Of a stretch of 64,000 bases of DNA, positions 46,851 to 55,847 are shown piece after piece. A model generated the notes under the pieces. That model searched no databases and was not told the origin of the DNA. It saw nothing but the letters and a program-made list of their open reading frames with translations. This DNA comes from Bryum argenteum (taxonomy: Eukaryota; Streptophyta; Bryopsida; Bryales; Bryaceae), in contig CM073325.1 in assembly GCA_037043015.1 (NCBI GenBank), forward strand, positions 19,819,001-19,883,000. Direction: 5' to 3'. Made by a program: the position numbers and the translations under genes. Every line of letters begins with the position of its first letter. The first letter of the stretch is position 1.

Positions 46851-47000
46851 GATAAGGTCACTTCCATGCGACAGTTGAAGGCATGCAGAAATGGGAATGA
46901 TAGACGAGCCAGCGGGGCCACCGCTGCGTATTGCCAATCCCATGTGCTTAGCCCACAGAACGGAGCCAAGTGGCCGTCGACTCCACGACCACACCTCACC

Positions 47001-47036
47001 ACTCGCCATCTGTCCTGCACTTTCATGTATAAGAAG
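47001..47036 (+). promoter_or_regulatory. LEA8 TATA box; G-box position CATCTG
   Basis: TGTATAAGAA begins at 47026. The G-box position reads CATCTG (47007-47012). The upstream block 'gacgagccagcggggccacc' is at about 46903-46922. Confidence 0.6.
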
Positions 47037-47190
47037 CATAGAGGTCCATCCATTGGATTATCCATCAGTTATTTCGGTTTCCAGCATCTACAGTTCCTCT
47101 TTGGCTAACTACCGGACTTCGTTTCAGTCAACAATCGTCTAGACAGCCTCAGTCTCTTCCTCAGTTCTCTTTCAGCAGATTATTGCAGAT

Positions 47191-48089
47191 ATGGCCTCTC
47201 ATAACAACCAGGACGCCGCTGCCCAGAACGCCGAGGAGGCCAAGAATTTCGGCCAGCAGAAGGCCGGTGAGGCTAAAAGCGCCACAAAGGTACTATACTT
47301 TCTGCATTGCTTTTCAATCCTTTCGATACGGGTGTAAATGTGCGAGAAAACGAGTCACGAATGATAGCACTTCTCAAAAATTGTGGGAGAATGGTCCAGC
47401 TATAGAATGTTGGTATGGCATTAGTGCGATAGCGGCCTTGCATTTTCGATGAAATTTTGCTCGTTGAGTTCAACTTCGGAGATTGCTGTCTAGCTGCGGA
47501 AGTGGATTGGTGCGAGTACTATTTCGATCTTTTTGATGAAATGGGCTCGTTCTGATTGCATTACGCATTGGTTTTACAGGATGCTGCCGAAGCAACGCAG
47601 CAGAAGGCTCACGAGGTGGCCGAAGCGGCCGGCGACAAGGCCAACCAAGGTGGCAACGCGGCAGGGGAGAAGTGGGAGCAAACGAAGCAGGGCGCTTCTG
47701 ACGCCGCTGGAGTTGCACAGGACAAGGCGAATGATGCGGCCGGCGCTGCCGGCGACAAGGCCAACCAAGCAGGGGGTGTGGCAGGAGAGAAGTTAGAACA
47801 GACGAAGCAAGCGTCCTCCGATGCAACTGCAGCTGCGCAGGAAAAGGCTACTGATGTAGCGGCCGTGGCGAGCGACAAGGCCAACCAGGCAGGGAGCTTG
47901 GCCGGAGAGAAGTGGGAGGAGACGAAGCAAGCGTCGGCGGACGCTGCCCAGGCGGCCTCCGACAAGGCCGTGGAGGCCAAGGACGGCGCGGCTGGATTAA
48001 TTCAACAGGCAACTGATGCAGTGGGTAGTGCATATGAGAGTGTGAAGGAGAATATGGCCCAGAGCGAGAGTATGCCACCATATCACTAA
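47191..48089 (+). CDS. LEA8, longest group 3 LEA protein (202 aa, two exons)
   Basis: Exons are 47191-47289 and 47580-48089, with a 290-bp phase-0 intron. Exon 1 reads MASHNNQDAAAQNAEEAK and ends AKSATK. Exon 2 starts DAAEATQQKAHE and has three full 40-residue blocks (VAEAAGDKANQ..., AAGAAGDKANQ..., VAAVASDKANQ...SLAGEKWEETKQ). It then has a diverged C-terminus, AYESVKENMAQSESMPPYH, instead of the VTPKQ end. It is the most diverged intact member and keeps all repeat features (Lys/Glu charge pattern, no hydrophobic segment). One block has GEKLEQ, losing the usual Trp. Family role: protection during water stress. Confidence 0.93.
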
Positions 48090-48772
48090 GTTGTTGTAGA
48101 GGAGAGGATGGTTGTATAGGGATTTTCTTGATTGTGAATATTGTGGAGGGTTGACAACGGTCAATTCATTCACACCATTAATTATGCAATATATGTAGAG
48201 TTGAGCCCATTCTATTAAGGACATGTTTCTTATGAGCTTGAGATTGTGCCTTGATGTTTTGAGTGCCTTGTTTTGTATTAAGTTGAACGAGACATATGAT
48301 AGTGATTATTAAATAGCTCTTTTGCCTATTCCTTGTTAGATAACACTCATTTTGTTGTAGGATGACAGAGCAACTTACTCCTCTTTATATTGTGTTAATT
48401 GTGAACAAGAGTTCAAGGAATATTTCAATATCATACAACAAAAAACTTCTGAGTTCTACAATTCATTTGACTTATCAATGTAGATGCTTAGAATTCATAA
48501 CAAGAGTGGGAGATTAGTGACCCTTCTTGGTACATGCAATATGCTAGTTTTTAATGCCCAAGGGATAATGGCGAAACAATTGAACATACAATACACTCAC
48601 GTATGCACATGAATGTATTTCAAATGAGATATGAAGAACATGCACAAGGAGATGTTAGCATTTCATTTCTTAGAATCAATGACTACACATCAAGGACAAG
48701 AGGGACATAATTGTTATTTACTTTCGTATTTTTGAAATCTATTTGTATATTACCCTACAAATTGGTAGAACG
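48090..48772. other. LEA8 3' flank and spacer
   Basis: It begins with a 3' UTR related to the others ('gaggatggttgtatagg', 'gagggttgacaacggtca'). The remainder contains diverged unit-spacer sequence and no gene. Confidence 0.5.
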
Positions 48773-48905
48773 GGTCACTTTCATGGGACGGACGGTTGAA
48801 GGCAATCGGAAGTGGTATTGATAGACAGACGAGTCATCTGGGCCGCAACGCCGATTCCAACTCCTCACCCTCACAGAACGGCACCACCTGGCCAGTATCC
48901 ATCAT
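48773..48905 (+). promoter_or_regulatory. Orphan LEA promoter fragment (psi-LEA9)
   Basis: It matches the LEA8 upstream region 46857-46990: 'gggtcactttcatg' against 'aggtcacttccatg', 'gacggttgaaggca', 'gacgagtcatctgggccgc' against 'gacgagccagcggggccac', 'cacagaacgg'. It stops before the TATA region and no exon follows. The next LEA sequence on the same strand is the broken exon at 53675. Confidence 0.7.
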
Positions 48906-49032
48906 GCATAATAACATTGCTGAAACCACCAATGCCAAAAAATACCAACTCACCACTTGAGCTTATTTGCCATTTGATACTTTTTTCAACCTTGCATGAG
49001 ATACTTTCCCACCAATGTGATAGCCTCAGTCT

Positions 49033-49275
49033 TCATCTGAAACATTCTTGAAGTCCACAACTACCTTCTGACTTCTTGAAAATTTGATTCTCCTTCTTCA
49101 TGTACTTACGAATGTTGGCATACATATTATCAATGTATGTGTATCCAAAAGAGTCAATTACTAGTTTTTCAACTAGTTGTAATGGTAGAATTGGAGGACC
49201 TTGAGTTAAAGCTACATTTGGCCAAGTTTGTTTCCCCCTTCTATTTCTTGTCAGTGCCAATACCATAAAGCACAC
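49033..49275 (-). pseudogene. Unrecognised exon (gene fragment)
   Basis: The minus frame reads QGPPILPLQLVEKLVIDSFG, then YANIRKYMKKENQIFKKSE, ending at a donor (GAAG|GTAGTT, exon end 49065). Composition and splice site look like a true exon. I do not recognise the family. It lies in the insert that separates the two halves of psi-LEA9. Confidence 0.4.
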
Positions 49276-49418
49276 ATAAGTTATAATTCATAAAAAAAGG
49301 TAAAATCAAAAAGTAAACAAAAAACTACAAACATTATTCAAAACTACAATTTAAAACATCAAAAGTTTAAAATTCATTTGTAAAAGAATCTTACAGCAAG
49401 GAACAAGTAGAAATTCCT

Positions 49419-49794
49419 TTAACCCTTAAACGCCCTTGGGTCTGAAATGGGCAGCCCAAAATTGGATCACAGCATCTTTTGGACTTGGGCATCATGAATA
49501 GTGCACTTTTTGAACTTGGGCATTGTGAATGAACCAATCAATGATGAGCTTGCAACCTCCTACAAGGTTATGTACCACCCCAACCTACCTACCATAATCC
49601 TTTCAAAGCACAAAATCACTCATACAAATTGTGATTTGAATTGTCAAATCTCACTTTTTCAATGCATCAGAAGAAGGTGACCACTTTGACATCAAAATAT
49701 AAGTGAAAACTGAAAAGTTGAGTACAGTGAGAGCTACAGGGAAGATTTTGTTGGAATCAAGCCCCTCGGGCTTGCTCGGGCGTTTAAGGGTTAA
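49419..49794 (-). mobile_element. TTAA-flanked element E7 (376 bp)
   Basis: The ends are TTAACCCTTAAACGCCC and GGGCGTTTAAGGGTTAA, 17-bp perfect inverted repeats including TTAA. The interior is an inverted copy of E4 and is uninterrupted. It supplies the reference for the right end broken by E5. Confidence 0.88.
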
Positions 49795-50142
49795 TTGTTG
49801 AAGCATTAAAGACTTGAGTCTCTACCACTACTTCAACACCCTGAATGAAAAAAACATGAACATGAATTTTAATACAAGAAGAGTTGCTTGATAAAAAACC
49901 CAATAAGAGGGACAAAAGAAAAACAAAATCAAAGAGTTTGCTTGATAAAAAATTAATAAGACCGTCTAAAAGAGAATCAAAACCAAATACCTAGGTATCT
50001 CCAAAATTAAGCTCCTCCTGAGAAAACTCATCTTGAAGTTCCATACTACCAAAAAAATTCAATCCACGTTTTATGAAAATAATAATTAATGAATCAAACT
50101 ATTTTCCTTTTAAAACTCAGGGTTGAATCTAATAATATTTGA

Positions 50143-50358
50143 CCCTTAAAGGTAGCGACCAGTAAAATACGGTGTATTTTGGTTGTATATGGAGTGAATG
50201 CACACCTTTAATGGGTTTGAGTTCAAAGAAGAAGTTGACATTTCAATTAATACGGTTCTAGTGAGCTATTACGATTCCACTTTAGAGTTTCTTGTTGGTA
50301 GCAAATCCTAATTATACGACAACGTACATACTATCCCCAAGGGACTTTTAAGGGTTAA
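50143..50358. mobile_element. Possible short TTAA-type element E8
   Basis: The left end is CCCTTAAAGG after TTGA, and the right end CTTTTAAGGGTTAA. Termini are alike but the left TTAA is mutated or absent. Interior unrelated to E3/E4 as far as I can see. Confidence 0.4.
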
Positions 50359-50407
50359 CACAAAGTTTGGCAAAAGACTAAAATGAACAACAAAACATGT
50401 TAGGCGA

Positions 50408-51836
50408 TCATTTCACTCTTGCACTACATGAATTTGCATTAGTATTTAACATTGAATACCTACTATGATAAGAAGATATTAGAAAGCAATGAAACAAAGA
50501 AGTTGGGAAGTGAAAGAACTTGCCTCCGAGGAAAAATTGGTGAAGTGTTTTGTCGGTCTGCAACATTGACTTCTTCACCCGGTCCATCTTCATGTTCACC
50601 CTACAGTACATATGCATTAAAAATATATTAAACATTAGAATACTTGAAAAAGATGAATTAAAATCAGAATCACAAAAAAGAAGTCACAAATAAAAATTAA
50701 AATAGAAAGAAACCATAACAAATTGAAGATGAAAAAAATACCTCATTTTGAATTTGAAGAGTTCCTTAAGCATTCCGATGTAACTTCTTTTTTGCGTAAA
50801 TAATGTAGCATCTCCTTCAAAGTCTCGTATTTGTCACGTGGTAACATAAGGTTAGTAGTAGGGCCATAAATAAGAGCAGCTAGATTTGACTTTTTGGCAT
50901 CAATGAGCTCTTTCAAATGAGAAGCTCCAACCGGATCCTTAAGGTTAGGAGGATTATGAAATAAACCTCCATCAACCAACCATCCTTTCATAATCCTTTT
51001 GTAAGTCATCAAAGTCATATACTACGTGTAGAAAAACCTTCTCAAAAAAGCTTTTCCGTATAGTTTCCTAGGTTCTTTCAATTGCATGCTTGGTGGGCAA
51101 AAGATTTGTTCATAAGTTGGGGTCTGAACCAACGAACCACCTCCTATAGAACTAAATAACTTAATAACAATCATTAGCAACTTCATAAATAGAAATATGA
51201 ATCAATCAATAAAACAATATTCTTCAAAAATGAAATAACAAAAGACAGTTCAGAATAAAATAATGAAATATAAAATTCAGTTAACCTTTGACAAAGAGTA
51301 GATCCAGAAATAGGTTTCTTCTTTGATGCAGAAGGATGCACAATTGTTGCAGTGGAATGTGAAACTTCCATTGATGGCTGGATTGGAGGCATTTGCAGAT
51401 GACGAGACTCTACTTTTTGTTGATGCCGGTAGAGAGGCAAAAATCGGTCTTTACCTACCCTAGATGCAAAAGAAGGTAGCAGCATTCTGTTGAATGCCGG
51501 TAGAGAGGCAGAAGTTTGGCCCTTGCTTGCCCTAGATGCAAAAGAAGGGAGCCCTAGTTGGGGTTGCTTGCAAGGGAATCATAGGTGGCAAGCCTATAGA
51601 GAGTAATTTGTCATTGTTATTCTTCATCTTAGCTCTCTTCTCATGAAGAGATTGTTACTTGGAGAATCCTTCAAGCCATTCAAGCTTTTCAACTTCCTCT
51701 TCTCATTGATGTCGTCATCTGAAAGAGCTACAACAAGTTCCAAGCACTCTAGAGAGATTGTGTGATTAAATGTATTTGCCATCAAACTACAGACTCCACT
51801 AAGCATTCTGTGAGTGTTGATAAACACCAAGCACAT
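50408..51836 (-). pseudogene. Exon-like fragments of an unknown gene
   Basis: Minus-strand open segments occur at 50408-50635, 50743-51018, 51183-51485 and 51624-51836. The second reads DPVGASHLKELIDAKKSNLA then GPTTNLMLPRDKYETLKEML, protein-like. Near 51420-51550 a 62-bp segment is tandemly repeated ('ccggtagagaggca', 'cctagatgcaaaagaagg'). Introns cannot be fixed with certainty and no family is recognised. Together with 49033-49275 they may be one decayed gene read right to left. Confidence 0.35.
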
Positions 51837-52896
51837 TGACTATGACCAAAGACTAATATGAAAACAAAATTACCATTGGCCAAGAAACTAAAAAGTCAAT
51901 ATTACATTTACTCATGAAGCTACTTTGCTACTTGCAAGATCTCGCACAAACAGATTACGATTCAAGATACCTTAGCAAATAATTCTTAATGTCGCTCAAA
52001 CACGAGGCTCCTCTCTCTTCAACGTCAATCACAATTCAAGAATGGCAAGAACTAAAGAATGGAAAGCTCGAGTCGACTTGGAATCAAACAAGACTGCACA
52101 AATCAATTAACAGTTCAAAAATTAGAAAATGACAGCACTTGCACCCCATTTGCGTGTTTTCATCCATCTTGAACTTTCATCCATCTTAGGCACTTCTCAT
52201 GCCTTTAAGTTCTTTCGAAGTTTCTCTGTTTCCGCTAGTTCAAAAGACATCATGAGTCACTTAGCAAGAGTTAATGGTATTGAAAATGTAACCTATTCCC
52301 AAAGTGACAAATAGTATACAAGCAAGTTTTCAGTTCGGATGGAGTCTAGAATCAAACAAGTTAATATCTAACCATGGCTGCTCTACATTGCAAGAGTGAC
52401 GAAGTGCTTTGATCATTCACGAAGAATCATTTATGACAAGATAGTGGGTATGCAAGAAAAAATAGAGGCTCTTACTGTTTGTATAGCATCGGCTCACTCT
52501 TTTACTTAAGCATAGTGGACAAGGTTTATCACCTCCGATGCACCAAGGATTGGGAGCCTCTTCAAGAACAACAATGCCTCAAGAGGAGAAGAAAGCTTAG
52601 GAACTATATTCTACTCTGCTTGAGTGGTTAGGTAGTAGAATGTGCACCTGGAGTTTTTTAGCTCAGTCAGATGAGACAAGTCTTCAAACTTTTGGAAGAG
52701 TGTGCATATGCACAAAGCAAGAAAACTATTTTCTAAAGAACTGGGAAGATGACCATGGCGGAAAAGAGAGAGGGACCTAGAGTTGGACATAAAGAGAGAA
52801 TGAGAAGGCAAAAATATGGAGAGTGGTTGGTAGGCGAGTCACTTGATTCAAAAGTACAGATTCACAAATAGATTCGTAATAGTACATTGCAATCAT

Positions 52897-53074
52897 CTAA
52901 TGTTGTAGTTGGCTTGGCTTCCAACTCGCCCTATAAACTGGCTTGAAATTATCATGTTGGCCTCCTTTCAATCGCTTGTTCCACTCTCTCTCGTCCAAGT
53001 CCCGGAAATGTTTCTTCAATTTCTCGTTGGTTTTGCACTTTTGTCTACAGTAGCGGCAAATGTGGCTCAAATAG
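52897..53074 (-). pseudogene. Terminal exon with a C2H2-like zinc finger
   Basis: After acceptor TGTGCAG the minus frame reads ICRYCRQKCKTNEKLKKHF, then RDLDEREWNKRLKGG, and stops at 52897. CxxC followed by KxxEKLKKHFxxLxERE resembles the finger found in plant NYN-domain/C2H2 proteins, but the second zinc-binding His is Asp. The match is from memory of the motif only. Confidence 0.35.
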
Positions 53075-53391
53075 CTGCACATCATCATCAATAGTTAGCC
53101 ATTGAAACAAAAATACCAGTAAAATCCCAATCCAAAGCCTCCAGATGCAATTCTACACATGACCTACCATGACAACAAATACTCAAGAGAACTTCTGAAA
53201 TACCAAAGCGCAACATGAACTAATCTAACCGAAGTACAAATAGAGCAAGTGAAGTCTTTATGCGATTTGGTCTCAATCGAGAGGCCTCACGAGTTACGCC
53301 AGGGTCGTTGGCGAAAACATCCAGTTGATTTTTATTCTAATTTCATGGCACAAGCAAACCAACTCTTTGTTCAATTATAGTATATGGGCAG

Positions 53392-53578
53392 GTGTCAGAA
53401 GGTAGATTGAAGCTAGGTCTAATTTTTGTTGATATATCCCACTATTTGTTCAACCGAACAAGGACTAATGGTTGGTCTTCAAAGGACATTTCTATTGTTA
53501 CAAATTTACTTCACTCTTGGCGTATTTTGTCCGAAGAGTTTGATGGGCCCAACGGAGCTCCATTAGATCATGTTGCAA
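53392..53578 (+). pseudogene. Isolated exon with intact splice sites, unknown family
   Basis: Acceptor GGGCAG|GTGTC and donor CAA|GTGAGT bracket 187 bp reading VSEGRLKLGLIFVDISHYLF, then HSWRILSEEFDGPNGAPLDH. It is a clean exon in codon use. It lies 96 bp before the broken LEA exon 1 and on the same strand, so a transcript could join them. No family recognised. Confidence 0.45.
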
Positions 53579-53674
53579 GTGAGTCTATTTAATCCTTCTT
53601 CTTTCATTTTATGTTTTTAAGACTAATGTGTTGTTTAATTTATTACTATTTATTATAAATTTATTTAGCAACGT

Positions 53675-54246
53675 TGGCCAGCAGAAGGCCGGTGAGGCCC
53701 AGAGCGCCACCAAGGTACCAATTCTCCACATGCCGCTTCTATGCTGCTTTAAATTCATTACAGTACAATTGTAAAAGACAGGAGAGACGAAAGGCTGAAA
53801 CTTTAGCTGAAGTGTGCTGAAGTGTGTCTGGTACGTAGGAATTTAGGGCTGGTATTGGTTTGAGCGAGCTTTCAATCAAGCGGTGCATTTTATTGAAATA
53901 CTGCTTGCTCTGATCGCATCAATTATCTGTTCTCGAAGATGCTGCCGGACCTACGCAATAGAAGGCTCACGAGGTGGCCGGAGCGGCCGGCGACAAGGCC
54001 AACCGAGCGGGGAACGTGGCCGAGGAGAAGTAGGAGCAGGCGAAGCAGGGCGCCTCGGACGCGGCTGGCCAACGTTGTAGGGGAGAAGTGGGAGCAGACG
54101 AAGGAAGCGTCGTCGTATGCTGCCCAGGAATCCTCCGCCAAGGCTGTGGAGGCAAAGGATGGCGCGACAGGATTGGTGCAATAGCCTACCGATGCAGTTG
54201 GCTGTGCATATCAGAGTGTGAAGGATGCAGTGACCCCAAGCAGTAG
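53675..54246 (+). pseudogene. psi-LEA9, broken group 3 LEA gene
   Basis: Only the end of exon 1 remains (GQQKAGEAQSATK, 53675-53714), joined to unrelated sequence on its left. An intron-like stretch follows. The acceptor is changed from CAG to GAA before the exon 2 start at 53938. Exon 2 reads DAAGPTQ, a TAG stop (53959-53961), KAHEVAGAAGDKANRAGN, a second TAG in EEK*EQ. Then a deletion with frame change joins DAAG to NVVGEKWEQTKEASS, with another TAG after GLVQ. The end reads AYQSVKDAVTP with a further shift. Multiple independent lesions show it is long dead. Its promoter piece lies at 48773-48905. Confidence 0.9.
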
Positions 54247-54366
54247 TATGCTGGCATGTCGGCAGCGTGTTGTGGAGGAGAGGATGCTGTGCACGGGTTC
54301 GGAATTGTGAAGGAGGGCTGTCAACGGCAAATTCATTGAGCTACAATTCAAATGCAATATGATGCA

Positions 54367-54648
54367 CACTACTAGAAAAGAGGAGGGTTTGCAATGTTAC
54401 CAACATTGTTTTTTGTATAAACATTGCTTACTTGTGCAACGTCTTGAAGCTTGCTTGAGCACCGTTTTCAAGAAAATAAGCAATGTGTTCAACCTCAAGT
54501 CTATCAATCTGCAGATTTGAGGTTGAAAACATTGCTTATTTTCTTGAGAACGGTGCTCAAGCAAGCTTCAAGACATTGCACAAGTAAGCAATGTTTACAC
54601 AAAAAGCAATGTTGCTAACATTGCAAAACCCTCTATTTTCTAGTAGTG
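54367..54648. mobile_element. CACTA-type foldback MITE (282 bp) with GCA target duplication
   Basis: The ends are CACTACTAGAAAA and TTTTCTAGTAGTG, with the 3-bp direct repeat GCA on both sides (54364-54366, 54649-54651). Both features are typical of CACTA (En/Spm) elements. Almost the whole element is one inverted repeat: 'gggtttgcaatgttac' pairs with the right 'gctaacattgcaaaaccc', and 'gcaagcttcaagac' with 'gtcttgaagcttgc'. The loop is near 54510. It inserted in the 3' flank of psi-LEA9. Confidence 0.9.
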
Positions 54649-54685
54649 GCAATTGGTTTGAGCTCATATTGTTGACAACAGTATA

Positions 54686-55190
54686 TCATTCGGCTTGAGT
54701 TGAGTGCACGGGTGTTATGTTTATCCACACAGACACTTTGCTTATGTCAGAAGTAGTTTCATCAATCTTGGATGATATTTTGAGCGATATGGTAAATGGA
54801 CTTTGCATGAAAGGGTAAAAGACAGAAATGGGTTTGTTTATATGAGCTAATATATTCACCATATTCAAGAAGTAATTCTAATACAAACTTAGATGACCTC
54901 ACGGGCTACCTTTAAAAAATTACAAAAATGAGCTTTTATCCCTAAAAAATTACAAAAAAAGTATCTTTTGGTTGTAGGCAAGCTCCATGAAGGGTTGCGC
55001 ACAATTACAATCGGCAAGTTGACTGTGCGCTTCCAAGTCCTTGGCCAAAAGTATATAGTCAAAACCCTAGTAGAGGTTATCTCGATGTGAGTTGCATGTC
55101 TTGACTATCTGAGCATCTTTTTGTGTGTGCGACAGTTTCGGCGGGGAGAAACTACGCTTACAAGGTATAGAAGCGTTTTATTAGAGGCGA
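54686..55190 (+). repeat. Segmental duplicate, left copy (pair with 63491-64000)
   Basis: From 'ttgagttgagtgcacgggtg' onward the sequence is paralleled at 63495. Shared phrases are 'tcatcaatcttggatgatat', 'gacttt gcatgaaagggtaaaagac', 'gatgacctcac', 'ggccaaaagtatatagtcaa' and 'cggcggggagaaact'. Identity looks near 90 percent. No gene in it. Confidence 0.8.
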
Positions 55191-55530
55191 TTTATTGTAA
55201 GTTGCATGTCCCGACTTTGTACTTAAGCATCTTTTTGTTTTTGTGTGTGCAACAGTCGGCGGGGAGAAACTGCACTTATAAGGTATCAGAATCGTTTTAT
55301 TAGAGGCAATTTATTGTAAGTTGCATGTCCCGACTGTGTGTGCGACAGTTTCGGCGGAGAGTATCGGAAGCGTTTTATTAGAGGCGATTATTGTGGGCCT
55401 TTGCTAGTCGGAAGTATTCAGTCGAGTTGCATGTCCCGACTTTGTGAGCATTGTTGTTGTGTGTGCAGAGCGTTTTGGCAGGGAGAAACTCCGCTTTGGA
55501 AGCGTTTTATAAGAGGCGATTTATTGGAAG
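55091..55530 (+). repeat. Degenerate tandem repeat, units of about 106-119 bp
   Basis: Units start with 'gttgcatgtcccgact' at 55091, 55201, 55320 and 55426. Each contains 'gtgtgtgcgacagtttcgg', 'cggggagaaact' and 'gcgttttattagaggcga', with internal deletions. The right copy of the segment (63892 on) shows the first unit before the window ends. Confidence 0.8.
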
Positions 55531-55847
55531 CATCTTCCGCTCCATCGACGGTTTCCTTTGTTGACAGTAAGTATTGGTCTATTGTTGAAACGTCGTTGTT
55601 TAATGGTGTCTTAACAATCTATCTGAAAGCTTTTCATTCGAGGCAATTTCTTGCGCGCATCTTCGGCTACATTGACAATCCCCTTTGCTAGCCGGAAGTA
55701 TTTGTGTCTTGTTGAAACCGTGTTGTTGAATATTTTTTAACAATTTATAGTGGGTATAAGCTATGGTTCACTTGTTTCATAGTCAATATTAATGTCTTAT
55801 CTTATGTTAGGCTTTGTGAGTGACTTTAATGTGTATAATTACTTAGG

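Noticed and set aside
52611..52700. tRNA-like phrase 'tagctcagtcagatgag'.
   Set aside because: No acceptor stem, anticodon arm or T-loop (ttcgaatc type) can be arranged around it.
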